Below, piece by piece: positions 36,843 through 46,895 of a stretch of 64,000 nucleotides of DNA (positions are counted from its first letter, which is position 1; each line of letters begins with the position of its first letter). The translations under genes were made by a program, and so were the position numbers. The notes under the pieces were generated by a model, which saw only the letters and a list, made by a program, of their open reading frames with translations, searched no databases and was not told the origin of the DNA. The stretch comes from Dehalobacterium sp040766325 (lineage in GTDB: Bacteria; Bacillota; Dehalobacteriia; Dehalobacteriales; Dehalobacteriaceae): the NCBI GenBank assembly GCA_040766325.1, contig JAXGQR010000002.1, positions 124,001 through 188,000 of the forward strand. The letters are read 5' to 3'.

Positions 36843-36871
36843 ATTCTATCATTGTATCTTGATGATTTCAA
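36843..36871 (-). promoter_or_regulatory. Promoter of the cytochrome c/b operon
   Basis: Minus-strand TTGAAA (36866-36871), 17-nt spacer, TAGAAT (36843-36848), about 60 nt before the cytochrome c start. Confidence 0.65.
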
Positions 36872-36983
36872 TCATGGGGTACCCGTAAAACAAGCTTGTA
36901 TTATCCTTTCCATTGCCAGGTTCTATTTTGCCCTGAAAATGCATTCACATACCGATTCTTTGTGTTGCAACAAAAATACATTT

Positions 36984-37999
36984 TTAAATTTTAGGATCAA
37001 GGACATCTTTAAGTCCATCTCCTACAACATAAAAAGAGAACATTGTCAGGCTGATCATAGCTGCCGGGAAAAAAAGCTGCCAGGGGAAGGATTGAATCCC
37101 CTTTAAACCATCGCTGGCTAGAGTTCCCCAGCTGGCGACAGGCGCTGAGACACCTAAACCTAAAAAGCTCAACCAAGACTCGGTAAAAATCGCTTCAGGG
37201 ATTCCTAATGTGAGATAAACCATAATCGGTCCTAAGCAATTAGGCAAAATGTGACGAAAGATAATGTGCCCTATCCCGGCCCCTAGGATACGAGATGCCT
37301 GTACGTATTCTTCCTCCTTGAGAGACAGGATTTGTCCTCGGACCATACGTGCCATTGGCATCCAATAGACAGCGCCTAAGGCAATAAAAATCGTTTTTAG
37401 GCCCGGTTCCATAAGCACCATAAGCAAGATTACGTAGAGCAAAAAGGGGATGGCTGAGAGAATTTCCACTACCCTCATCATTATTTCATCTACCCAGCCG
37501 CCGATTAAACCGGAAATACCACCATAGATCAGACCGATGACAAAGACTATAAGCGGCGTAATCAGGCCGATGGCCAAGGATATTCTCGCTCCATACCAGA
37601 TCCGGGCAAACAAATCCCTTCCTAAGGCATCACTACCAAACCAAAAGGTTCTAGATTCGACCTGAAAACCGGTCTCTTTGATGATAGGTTCTTCGGAATA
37701 ATCCACTATATGGCGGTTACCCTGATGATCCAGTTCCAATTTAACATAAAACCGATACCCTGGAGGTTTATTTTTTAACGGCAAGATCTGTTCCGTATAA
37801 GAAAAAGGGGTAAGAAGTGGGCCAATGCAAGCAAAAATTAGCAAAATAGATGCTATGAACAATCCTGCCAAAGCCAGCTTATTCTCTTTAAAGCGCCACC
37901 ACACATACCGCGAGAAAGGAATTAAAGGTTTGACTACAAAATCACTCGGAGATCAGTTTCCTCTAAAGGTTCAAAAAAATCTTGGGGCACGGAATGCAT
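36984..37999 (-). pseudogene. oppC: Oligopeptide ABC transporter permease OppC, frameshifted near N-terminus
   Basis: The long open part (36984-37904, 306 aa) starts inside the gene at MWWRFKENKLALAGLF. The real start is ATG 37999 (MHSVPQDFFEPLEETDLRV), after a GAGGTGAGG site and 5 nt from oppB. Missing one G near 37942 (GTGATTTT for GTGGATTTT) breaks the frame; restoring it links to DFVVKPLIPFSRYVWWRF. The BPD_transp motif GAVYWMPMARMVRGQILSLK and the EAA-like SWLSFLGLGVSAPVASWGTL are intact. Permease half of the ABC importer. Confidence 0.85.
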
Positions 38000-38004
38000 A
38001 AACC

Positions 38005-38934
38005 TCACCTCTTCTGCTCTATCAGCTTTACACGAGGGTCAATTAAAACGTAAAACAGATCGCCGATAAAATTCATAAGCATTAATAACCAGCTAAAAAA
38101 AACCGTCGTGCCCATGATCAAGGTATAATCCCTGTTTAAAACTCCGGTTACAAAGTACTTCCCTAAACCGGGAATATTAAAAATTTGTTCAATAACAAAG
38201 CTTCCCGTCAGGGTAGTGGCAACCAGAGGGCCAAAATATGTGATCAGAGGCGTCAAAGCATTTCTTAAGGTATGATGACAGAGAATTCTCCCTTTGCTTA
38301 ATCCTTTGGCTTTTCCTGTCTTAATATAGTCCTGCTGCAAAACCTCAAGGAAACCGGTTTTCACTAGCCGCGTGATAACCGCCATGGGAAAAAGGGATAA
38401 GGAAATCGCCGGTAAAACCAAATGCTGCCACGTGCCCCACATGGCAGCAGGAAACCATCCTAATCGATAAGCAAAAACATACATTAAAATACTTCCCATC
38501 ACAAAGCCAGGTACTGAAAAACCGAGTGTAGCAATGGTCATGGCGCAATAGTCCGGAAACCTATTGCGATTCAAGGCCGAGATAATGCCCAGTAAAAAGC
38601 CTAAAAGTAACGCAATTAAAAGAGCTGCAAACCCTAACAAAGCGGATACAGGAAATCCTTCTTTGATAATGTCATTCACCGTGCGACTTTGATAACGAAA
38701 AGAAGGTCCAAAATCAAAGCGCAAAGCATCCCATAGATAATCCTGATACTGAATAAAAAGAGGGTCATCCAGATGATATTTTTCGTTGATATTTTTTTCA
38801 ATTCCTACAGGCAACTTTTTCATTTGATCAAAAGGCCCCCCCGGAATCCCTTGCATCAAAAAAAAAGTGAGAGAGATGATAAAAAACATCGCTAAAACTA
38901 TGCCCAGGATACGACGTATAAAAAAATGGGCCAT
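38005..38934 (-). CDS. oppB: Oligopeptide ABC transporter permease OppB
   Basis: 309 aa, about six helices. Family start MAHFFIRRILGIVLAMFFII, the conserved SLTFFLMQGIPGGPFD, and the cytoplasmic EAA loop region YIKTGKAKGLSKGRILCHH, then the C-terminal FSWLLMLMNFIGDLFYVLIDPRVK. Intact, unlike its neighbours. Ribosome site GGGGG 8 nt before the ATG. Confidence 0.93.
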   Translation of the reverse strand: MAHFFIRRILGIVLAMFFIISLTFFLMQGIPGGPFDQMKKLPVGIEKNINEKYHLDDPLFIQYQDYLWDALRFDFGPSFRYQSRTVNDIIKEGFPVSALLGFAALLIALLLGFLLGIISALNRNRFPDYCAMTIATLGFSVPGFVMGSILMYVFAYRLGWFPAAMWGTWQHLVLPAISLSLFPMAVITRLVKTGFLEVLQQDYIKTGKAKGLSKGRILCHHTLRNALTPLITYFGPLVATTLTGSFVIEQIFNIPGLGKYFVTGVLNRDYTLIMGTTVFFSWLLMLMNFIGDLFYVLIDPRVKLIEQKR

Positions 38935-38961
38935 ACCACATCCCCCTAAAAAGAATGAAAA

Positions 38962-40577
38962 TTATTTTTCTACATAAGCCCAACGAAAATCCTGATAAGA
39001 GGCTAAGGTTAATTGATGCTCCTTTTACCCAAGGTTTCACTAAGTTTTGGTTGGTGTAGAATAATATGGGCATTACAACCATTTCATCCATTAAAAGAGC
39101 TTCCGCATCATGTAAAAAGCTGCGCTTCGGGCAGTCAGATCCAGCCCTGTTTTGCCTCTCGGATAAGCTGATCATATGTGGTATTACTCCAACCTGTATA
39201 ATACATTGGTAGATCGCTGCTAACCCATAAATCCAAATAAGTCATGGCATCATTATAGTCCGGAGTCCAACCGGCTCGTCCGATTTCATAATCCCCCAGA
39301 TTAATGGACTTGGCATAAACACCGCCTTCCTGGTTGATCAGCTCCACCTGGATTCCCAGGTTATTTTTCCACATTTCCTGAATCGCTTCAGCAATCCTTT
39401 GATGAGCCTCAGAGGTATTATAGAGAATCTTTAAGACTGGAAATCCCTGTCCCTGTGGATAGCCTGCTTCCCTCAGCAAGCTTTGGGCTTCATCCACATC
39501 CTCCTGAAAATAGTTACCGCCTTTCTCACGAAAATCACCCTTCTCCACATCGACAACACCATATGGCACCAAAGCATATGCCGGTTTCTCAAAAGCTTGG
39601 GTTACATGATCAATCAGACTTTGGCGATCTATAGCCATGGACAAGGCTTTACGTACTCGTACATCATCTAAAGGCTCTACCTCGGTATTAAAGGTATAGA
39701 AATAAACGCCTAAATCCAGATGTATACTCGCTATGTTCTCCTCTAAAAGCCGGCTCATTTCCTGAAGCGGCGGAACCTCCGCAATATCAATTTGGTCTGT
39801 TTCGAAAAGAGTTAATTGGGTCGCATCAGACTCCACAGTAGTTATAATTAAGGTTTCCAGCTTTACGTCATCTGCCGACCAATAGTTTTCGTTTTTCCAG
39901 CACTAAACTTTGATTATGTGTCCATTCCACCAGCCCAAAGGGCCATTGCACGTAAGCTCAGGGTTTGTATGCCATTCAGGATCAGCTTCAACCACTTCAT
40001 GATTGACCGGATAAAGATTGGAAAGAGCAGTCAAACTTAAAAAGTAAGGGATGGGGGCAATTAATTGAACTTCCAGTGTTCTTTCATCCAGAGCTTTTAC
40101 ACCTAGTTCCGAGGCTATTCCCTGACCCGTATTGTATGCTTCTCCCCCTACCAGGTAATAGAGCTGATAAGCATAATAATTAGCCATCTCCGGATCCAAG
40201 AGTCTTGTCCAGGCATATTCAAAATCATAAGCTGTTACAGGATCACCATTACTCCATAACGCATCTCTTAAATAAAAGGTGTAAGTTTGCCCATCATTAC
40301 TGATATCCCATCTTTCAGCCATACCGGGAATAGGTTGCTCTTTTGCATCTAAACGTACCAAACCTTCGAATAATGCCATTTGTACCGTGCTGTCCACCAG
40401 ACTGGTGGAAGCCGCCGGATCCAAGGTTTCCGGCTCTCCTCCCACATTATAGGTAATCTTCTGTTCAACTTTCTGAATATCCTCAATCATCCCCTCTTCA
40501 TTATTGTTACCACAGCCAGGGATCAAAATCAGCACCAAAAGAAAAGCAATCCCCAAAATAAACCCCCATTTTTTCAA
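38962..40577 (-). pseudogene. oppA: Oligopeptide-binding lipoprotein OppA, multiply frameshifted
   Basis: SBP_bac_5 family solute-binding lipoprotein. Start is a TTG at 40577, 8 nt after GGAGGGG, giving signal peptide GFILGIAFLLVLILIPGCG (lipobox LIPGC). Three open pieces (40577-39903, 39836-39135, then a tail to the TAA at 38962) carry family landmarks YTFYLRDALWSNGDPVTAYD, RKALSMAIDRQSLIDHVTQ, LLMDEMVVMPILFYTNQNL. At least four frame breaks: TTT for TTTT near 39945, a run of five As where seven are expected near 39892, a +1/-2 change near 39140, and another near 38990. Either decayed or badly sequenced; oppD/oppF are absent nearby. Confidence 0.85.
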
Positions 40578-40840
40578 AGCATCTTCCCCTCCCATTTTGA
40601 GCATTTGTAATTCATTTCTGCCTTTTCTGCATTATTTCCTATGTTTTGATTATAAGTCTCTTTTCGTTGAATAATAGAGAATTCCTGCAAAAAAACATTG
40701 ATAATTCCTCTATTTTCTCAGAGGCAAAGTACTTGTTCTCTTGTCTTATGAGAAAAAATAATGGTAAAAACCGATTTAATAAGATTCATAAAGAAAGGGG
40801 ATACCGTTCCTTTTCTGTTAAAAACTGCAACTGAGGGATA
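40578..40840. other. Intergenic region upstream of oppA
   Basis: About 260 AT-rich nucleotides between the decayed oppA start and the hpt terminator. Presumably contains the opp promoter; I see no convincing repeat, RNA or coding sequence (small plus-strand ORFs lack ribosome sites). Confidence 0.5.
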
Positions 40841-40878
40841 TAAAATAAAACCAGGGATGAAATTTCATCTCTGGTTTT
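40841..40878 (-). terminator. Terminator after hpt
   Basis: Minus-strand stem AAAACCAGAGATGA/TCATCCCTGGTTTT (one mismatch) followed by ATTTTA. Confidence 0.85.
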
Positions 40879-40906
40879 GATTTTATTTTGCCGCGAAGAT
40901 TTTCGA

Positions 40907-41482
40907 TTAAATCCCCTTGCATACTTCCTCTTCATTTTCCTTATAACGCTCATATATTTCCGGCTTGAGGACTCCTACAAAAGGTAAGTTACGGTATAAT
41001 TCACCATAGTCCAATCCATATCCCACGACAAATTCATCAGGAATCTCGTATCCGTTATATTCTACCTTTACGGAAACTTTTCTGCGGGAAGGTTTATTTA
41101 AAAAGGTGCAAATCTTGATGCTACCCGGTTTTCTGGCTTGTAGCAGATCCAATAAATAGCTTAATGTTAATCCGGTATCAATGATGTCTTCTACGATTAA
41201 AATATTTTGTCCTTCCACATTGGATTCTAAATCCTTTAAAATCCGCACGGCACCGGAAGATTCTGTTGATCTGCCGTAACTGGATACTTCCATAAAATCA
41301 ATCTGTAGAGGTATATTGATTTCTCGAATCAAGTCTCCCATAAAAACAACTGAACCCTTTAAAATACCTACCACCAGCAGATCCTGCCCTTGATAATCTT
41401 TAGAAATCGCTTTTCCCAACTCTTTTACTTTTTGTTTAATCTCTTCTGCCGTAATCATAATTTTGAGCAAATCTCTTTCCAC
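40907..41482 (-). CDS. hpt: Hypoxanthine phosphoribosyltransferase
   Basis: Purine-salvage enzyme converting hypoxanthine/guanine and PRPP to IMP/GMP. About 191 aa from a GTG at 41482, 7 nt after GGGAGG; upstream codons to 41518 lack a ribosome site. PRPP loop ILIVEDIIDTGLTLSYLL, substrate-specific region VKVEYNGYEIPDEFVVGYGL. Single gene with terminator. Confidence 0.95.
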   Translation of the reverse strand: MERDLLKIMITAEEIKQKVKELGKAISKDYQGQDLLVVGILKGSVVFMGDLIREINIPLQIDFMEVSSYGRSTESSGAVRILKDLESNVEGQNILIVEDIIDTGLTLSYLLDLLQARKPGSIKICTFLNKPSRRKVSVKVEYNGYEIPDEFVVGYGLDYGELYRNLPFVGVLKPEIYERYKENEEEVCKGI

Positions 41483-41651
41483 GGTGAGGCCTCCCTGATT
41501 GTTTATATACAAATTCACTTCATCTTAAGTTCTAAAGTTCGCTTCAAATCTTTTATAATCCTGCCTCATCAGAAATTTTATCTTCTTTGAGACATATTAT
41601 CTGACACTTCCTAGTAAATATATGTAAGAGTAATGCGAAGGAGGAAAAAAT

Positions 41652-42365
41652 ATGTCCTCAGAACATTTATCATGGAAAAGGTATTTTTCCTTAAGGATCT
41701 TGATCATCTGCGCTATTATAATAATTATTATTGTCGGCAGTGCTCTCTATCTTCAGGAAACAACAAAAATCATTCCCCAGGAACTGCTAAATACAGCTCT
41801 GACCAATACCCTGGAAGCTCAGTCCTACCAATTTCATACCAAGTCAAGAATCACCATTGACGGCCAAGAAAAAGTTTTCAGCGATATCATAGGAGAAAGA
41901 GGAGACAGTAAATCATTTCATGTCACCGGTTCCATGTTAGGAACCGATATTAACGTATACCAAATCGGGGATACTACTTATCGCTTGGATTCCCTTACTA
42001 ATAAATGGATTGTGACGGAGAATAACTCCCTGCTCAGAGAATCATTATTGATGGCAGAACTGAATCCTTTATCCAACTTTTATTTCAAGGAAATTATTAC
42101 CGTAGATTATTTAGGCATAGAAAAAGTAAATCGCCACAAAATGTATAAATTTTCCTGCCAGCCCAGGATTAATAACAAGTGGTTAGATGGTTACTTTAAG
42201 GATCTTAACTATGTCATCTGGATTGACAAAAAAGATAAAATGATTAAAAAGGCCGTCCTAACAGCTCTTTCCAAGGAAAAAGAAACCGGTAGTCTGACAA
42301 TTGAGGTAACTCTGGAAAACTTCAACAAAGAATTTAATATTAAACCTCCCTCCCTTTCCTCTTAG
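41652..42365 (+). CDS. Membrane-anchored LolA/LppX-like protein of unknown function
   Basis: 237 aa. N-terminal membrane helix (ILIICAIIIIIIVGSALYL), then an extracytoplasmic region whose alternating beta-rich pattern (SYQFHTKSRITIDGQEKVFS, VYQIGDTTYRLDSLTNKWIV) resembles the LolA/LppX-type fold proteins common in Firmicutes. I assign no function. Ribosome site AAGGAGG 7 nt upstream. Convergent with groL, sharing a bidirectional terminator. Confidence 0.7.
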   Translation: MSSEHLSWKRYFSLRILIICAIIIIIIVGSALYLQETTKIIPQELLNTALTNTLEAQSYQFHTKSRITIDGQEKVFSDIIGERGDSKSFHVTGSMLGTDINVYQIGDTTYRLDSLTNKWIVTENNSLLRESLLMAELNPLSNFYFKEIITVDYLGIEKVNRHKMYKFSCQPRINNKWLDGYFKDLNYVIWIDKKDKMIKKAVLTALSKEKETGSLTIEVTLENFNKEFNIKPPSLSS

Positions 42366-42385
42366 ATCTGTGTATCATGAGCAAA

Positions 42386-42413
42386 AAATAAGCAGCCTTA
42401 AGGCTGCTTATTT
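42386..42413. terminator. Bidirectional terminator between groL and the plus-strand gene
   Basis: AAATAAGCAGCC-TTAA-GGCTGCTTATTT, symmetrical with A/T runs on both sides. Confidence 0.88.
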
Positions 42414-42432
42414 AAATTTGAACTAAACTTTA

Positions 42433-44061
42433 TTACATCATGCCAGGCATTCCGCCACCGGGCATGCCTCCGCCCATAGGAGCTTCTTCTTTCTTGGGAA
42501 TATCGGCTACAACCGTTTCAGTAGTCAACATCATCGCTGCGATAGAAGCGGCATTCTGCAAAGCAGAACGGGTAACCTTAGCCGGGTCAACGATACCGGC
42601 GGCAATCATATTTTCATATTGACCGTTAGCAGCATTGAAGCCAATGCCTTTTTCAGCTGTTTTTACTTTTTCAACGACTACGGCACCTTCGGCACCAGCA
42701 TTGTAAGCAATTTGTTTAACCGGTTCTTCTAAAGCTTTTTTCACAATGCTAACCCCGGTCATTTCATCTCCATCGGCTTGAAGCGCCTCTATAGCGGGCA
42801 GAACGTTAATCAATGCTGTACCGCCACCGGAAACAATTCCTTCTTCAACAGCTGCTCTGGTTGCCGAAAGAGCGTCTTCAATGCGGAGTTTCTTTTCTTT
42901 TAATTCAGTTTCTGTAGCAGCGCCTACTTTAATTACCGCTACACCGCCGGCTAATTTAGCCAAACGTTCCTGGAGCTTTTCTTTATCAAATTCTGAAGTG
43001 GATTCTTCATATTGCCGTCTGATCTGGCTAACACGGGCTTCTATATCACCGGAGTTTCCGAATCCGTCAATAATGGTAGTGTTTTCTTTGCCCACCTTCA
43101 CCTGACGAGCACGACCCAGCATACCCAGTTCGGTGTTTTCCAACTTCATGCCAACTTCTTCAGAAATTCTTTGGCCCCCGGTTAAGATCGCAATATCATC
43201 CAACATTGCTTTACGACGATCACCAAATCCTGGTGCTTTAACTGCTACACAGGTAAAGGTACCACGGAGTTTATTAACAACTAAGGTAGCCAAGGCTTCC
43301 CCTTCTACATCTTCAGCGATGATCAGGAGGGCTTTCCCAGCTTGAACAACCTTTTCTAGGACAGGAAGTATATCGGCTATTGCACCAATTTTTTTATCAG
43401 TGATCAAAATATATGGTTCATTTAAAACTGCTTCCATTTTATCTGTATCGGTAATCATGTAAGGAGAAATGTAACCGCGGTCGAACTGCATCCCTTCAAC
43501 TACTTCATGGGTGGTTTCGAACCCTTGGCTTTCTTCTACAGTGATAACGCCATCGTTACCAACCTTATCCATGGCATCAGCAATTAGATTACCGATTTCA
43601 GGATCATTTGCCGAAACAGTAGCAACCTGAGCAATGGCTTCTTTGTTCTCTACCTTTTGGGAGTTGTTCTTTAATTCAGCAACAGCTGCAGCTACAGCTT
43701 TTTCAATACCCTTTTTTAAATACATGGGGTTGGCGCCGGCAGCAACGTTTTTCATTCCTTCGCGAATAATAGCTTGAGCCAGAATACAAGCAGTAGTAGT
43801 CCCGTCACCAGCGATATCGTTAGTTTTGGTCGCTACTTCTTTCACCAATTGAGCTCCCATGTTTTCAATGGGATCTTCTAATTCTATTTCCCGCGCAATG
43901 GTAACCCCGTCATTGGTAATTAAGGGAGATCCGAATTTTTTTTCTAAGACAACATTACGACCTTTAGGTCCTAATGTAATTTTAACAGCGTCGGTTAAAG
44001 AGTTAACCCCTCTTTCCAGGGCATGACGCGCTTCTTCTCGAAAAATTATTTGTTTGGCCAT
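42433..44061 (-). CDS. groL: Chaperonin GroEL
   Basis: 60-kDa chaperonin, 542 aa (normal). Nucleotide site TLGPKGRNVVLEKKFGSPLI, AGDGTTTACILAQAI, and the C-terminal GGMPGGGMPGMM tail. 22 nt after groES and under the CIRCE element. Confidence 0.98.
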   Translation of the reverse strand: MAKQIIFREEARHALERGVNSLTDAVKITLGPKGRNVVLEKKFGSPLITNDGVTIAREIELEDPIENMGAQLVKEVATKTNDIAGDGTTTACILAQAIIREGMKNVAAGANPMYLKKGIEKAVAAAVAELKNNSQKVENKEAIAQVATVSANDPEIGNLIADAMDKVGNDGVITVEESQGFETTHEVVEGMQFDRGYISPYMITDTDKMEAVLNEPYILITDKKIGAIADILPVLEKVVQAGKALLIIAEDVEGEALATLVVNKLRGTFTCVAVKAPGFGDRRKAMLDDIAILTGGQRISEEVGMKLENTELGMLGRARQVKVGKENTTIIDGFGNSGDIEARVSQIRRQYEESTSEFDKEKLQERLAKLAGGVAVIKVGAATETELKEKKLRIEDALSATRAAVEEGIVSGGGTALINVLPAIEALQADGDEMTGVSIVKKALEEPVKQIAYNAGAEGAVVVEKVKTAEKGIGFNAANGQYENMIAAGIVDPAKVTRSALQNAASIAAMMLTTETVVADIPKKEEAPMGGGMPGGGMPGMM

Positions 44062-44083
44062 TTTTATATCCTCCTTCTAAACT

Positions 44084-44377
44084 TTATTTTTCAACTACGG
44101 CTAAAATATCTCTATCACCATTTAAAATCAAATATTCTTCTCCGTCCATTTTAACTTCAGAGCCGGAATATTTGGAATAAATAACCCGATCTCCCACCTT
44201 AACTTCCAAGGCAGCCCGTTCTCCATTGTCCAGGACTCTTCCTGGGCCTACTGCTACAACTTCACCTTCCTGAGGTTTTTCCTTGGCCGTATCAGGCAGT
44301 ACAATGCCACTTTTGGTGGTTTCTTCTAAATCAAGAACTTTAATTACTACACGATCTCCTAATGGTTTAATATTCAT
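44084..44377 (-). CDS. groS: Co-chaperonin GroES
   Basis: About 97 aa, the lid of GroEL. Starts at MNIKPLGDRVVIKVLDLEET (ATG 44377, GGAGG 7 nt upstream); the open frame to 44434 runs into the CIRCE region and is not used. The mobile loop ETTKSGIVLPDTAKEKPQEG is present. groES-groEL operon. Confidence 0.97.
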   Translation of the reverse strand: MNIKPLGDRVVIKVLDLEETTKSGIVLPDTAKEKPQEGEVVAVGPGRVLDNGERAALEVKVGDRVIYSKYSGSEVKMDGEEYLILNGDRDILAVVEK

Positions 44378-44423
44378 TACGGTACCTCCTTCATTTAATA
44401 AAAATTTATTCTTACTTTTATTG

Positions 44424-44450
44424 TTAGCACTCACAATAGTCGAGTGCTAA
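44424..44450. promoter_or_regulatory. CIRCE operator (HrcA site) of groESL
   Basis: TTAGCACTC-N9-GAGTGCTAA, a perfect match to the CIRCE consensus, 47 nt upstream of groES. Indicates HrcA control. The 225 nt to the histidine kinase stop beyond it have no other clear signal apart from the kinase terminator. Confidence 0.95.
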
Positions 44451-44663
44451 TACCCTTTAAATATAATAATCAAGGGGAGCACTACTCCGCAACCTCTTAA
44501 TTTCTCTGAATTAAAGCATTTTAGCTCAATTTATGGATAAATTTCCTCAAATGCTTAATATTTCTCGCTAATTTAAAAATCTAGTTCAGAGTTTTTTGGC
44601 GGGAGAATTACTCCTTATTCCCTAAGCAATTATTTCCATGAAAGATGTTTTTTATGCATTTCA

Positions 44664-44692
44664 AAAAAAAATTCCTCAAAAGAGGAATTTTT
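44664..44692 (-). terminator. Terminator overlapping the histidine kinase stop codon
   Basis: Minus-strand AATTCCTC-TTTT-GAGGAATT followed by a long T run; the TGA stop lies in the loop and right arm. Confidence 0.88.
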
Positions 44693-45947
44693 CGGATTCG
44701 GGCAAGATAATTGTAAATGACGTGCCTTGACCTATGATACTTTCCACCAGGATCTGCCCCTTATGATCCGCGATAATTGAAAAACATATAGGAAGACCCA
44801 GCCCGGTTCCTTCCTCCTTAGTCGTAAAAAAGGGTTTACTGATACATGCCAAGGTCTCAGGATCCATGCCCGTGCCATTATCAGAAATGACGATCTTGAC
44901 TTCCTTTAATAATTCATCATATTCAGTAGCTATTTGAATAAGACCCGAAGCAGGAATGGCTCCGAAAGCGTTAGAAAATAGATTAATCAGCACCTGTTTC
45001 ATGCGACTTTCATCTACCGGTATCAAAGGGATTTTCTCGTCAAAGTGGGCCTCAATCACAACATTTTGCATCAGGGCCTCACTGCTCATCAGCAAGACTA
45101 CCTCGCGTACCAATGCGTTCAGATCTTTTCTCTGGAATTTCGTGCTGGTCGGTTTTGCTAATTGAAGAAATTCCTGAATAATTCCGTTCGTTCGATCAAT
45201 TTCATTGATGATGATTTCCCCATAGACTTGTAAATTTTCGTTTTCTCGATTTTCTTCCTCTAAAAGCTGAACAAATCCTTTAATAGATTGGAGAGGGTTT
45301 CTGATTTCATGGCAAATCCCGGCGGCCATTTGACCTACGGTAGTAAGACACTCATTCCGTTCTATTTTTTCTTCAAAAAGTTTGCTTAACTTATCATCTT
45401 AAAGCATCACAAAAACGCCCCGAAAACACTCTTTTCTGTACAATGTAAAAGTTGTGAGTTGTACTGTTCCCTTTACTCCATTGATCCAAGCACCGATGGG
45501 TACCTCTTCATAAGCAATTCTATGGTCTAAGGTATCTGTAATAAAGTCGGATAATTCCAAGGAACTATCCAAAACAATCCTTTTCCCGATACATTCCCGG
45601 AAATTCTTGCCTACCACTTCTTGCCGGGGCAAATCCAAAAAATCTGCACCATAATTATTTATATAGGTGATGGCACCCTCTTGGTTAACAATAATTATGA
45701 ATAAAGGCAAGCGGTCAAAGAAATCACCTATGTGCCCAACATCATCTTCCTGTTTAATTAATTCTTGAGGAAAATAACGGCGGCGGAAACCGGAATAAAG
45801 CGCAAGGATCGGAACGCCCCAGATCAATGAAAGGAAGATCATGAGAACCTGCAGCTCACTATTGTTAAAAAAGAAGGGCAAAATCACCAAAGGCAAAACA
45901 CTCATTAAATATATTCCCCACCAGAAAAAATAGCCGGGTAAAAGCAT
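44676..45947 (-). pseudogene. PAS sensor histidine kinase interrupted by an in-frame TAA
   Basis: Membrane histidine kinase of about 424 codons. N-terminal piece (from ATG 45947, GGAG 8 nt upstream) has two membrane helices and a PAS domain (PLFIIIVNQEGAITYINNYG). C-terminal piece (44676-45329) has the H-box MAAGICHEIRNPLQSIKGF (phospho-accepting His), N-box LINLFSNAFGAI and G-boxes ISDNGTGMD, GTGLGLPICF. Both are in the same frame; a single TAA at 45399-45401, where the family expects glutamine (VML-Q-DDKLS), separates them. Architecture resembles sporulation kinases. No response regulator is adjacent. Confidence 0.84.
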
Positions 45948-46072
45948 CGTAACCACTCCCCAAAATATTTTCAAGGATAATATTTAATAAGATTCGTGCC
46001 TGGTAAATTTTTCCCTCTAGTTTAATTCCAGCATCATTCGCCAAAAAGACGCTTAAAGGTGTTATTTGTCAT

Positions 46073-46642
46073 TTAAGGTCGGTAATATATCTCTTCTTCC
46101 GTAACCACCATGTCCATTGGAATATCATAGGGATCCGGAGTTAAAAAGGGGGCAATTTGCAGGGCAAAAGCCACAGCAATTTTCGGGGTTTGATCTATTA
46201 AACGAGGTAAAAAACGATCATAATATCCACCGCCGTAACCCAGCCGGATACAATCCTTATCAAAGGCTACTCCGGGGATAATAACACAATCAATTTCTTT
46301 AGGCGCCACAGGCCGCATTTTATCGTCTTTTGGTTCTAAAATACCCCAGGTGCCCGGTGCTAAGTCTTCTTTTAAATCTCTCAACTCGGAAGGAATGATA
46401 GAAATATCATTGGGCTCACATACAGGAATCACCACTCTTTTATTTTTCTGCCACAGATGGTGGATTAAGGGCAATACATCCACCTCATTATTAAAGGGAA
46501 GATAAAGCATCACTGTAGTCGCTTTTTGAAAGCTCGGAATTTGTAAAACTTTCTCGCAAATAATTCTGCTTTTTTCATGTACCTGATTTTGATCCAAGGA
46601 TCTCCTTAATTTTAAAAACTCTTTACGTTGTTGTTTTTTCAT
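46073..46642 (-). CDS. 5-formyltetrahydrofolate cyclo-ligase
   Basis: Converts 5-formyl-THF to 5,10-methenyl-THF with ATP. 189 aa: basic N-terminus KKQQRKEFLKLRRSLD and the signature RLGYGGGYYDRFLPRL near residue 135. Single gene; its upstream 494-nt region contains a DnaA-box cluster (separate entry). Confidence 0.94.
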   Translation of the reverse strand: MKKQQRKEFLKLRRSLDQNQVHEKSRIICEKVLQIPSFQKATTVMLYLPFNNEVDVLPLIHHLWQKNKRVVIPVCEPNDISIIPSELRDLKEDLAPGTWGILEPKDDKMRPVAPKEIDCVIIPGVAFDKDCIRLGYGGGYYDRFLPRLIDQTPKIAVAFALQIAPFLTPDPYDIPMDMVVTEEEIYYRP

Positions 46643-46895
46643 AGAACCATCCTCCCAAAATTCCTTTGACTCTAAAATTCTGTCTTCAATAATTAATGGT
46701 TTCGTGCAGTGGCTAAAACTTTAGTCGCTTTAAGCCACAGGATTATTCATCATTATCTTTTATATTTATTCACGAAGATTGACTGCTTCATATCCATATT
46801 TAGGTGTATTTTCTTAGTAAATCCATAGTTTTTTTCCCGGGATCAGGTTTCTGCGTCTTTTGTCAAGATAAAAAAAGTTTATTCTTCATCTTTTT

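Noticed and set aside
38828..39175. 115-aa minus-strand ORF overlapping oppB
   Set aside because: It is the shifted tail of oppA (MDEMVVMPILFYTN) running on into the oppB start, not a separate gene.
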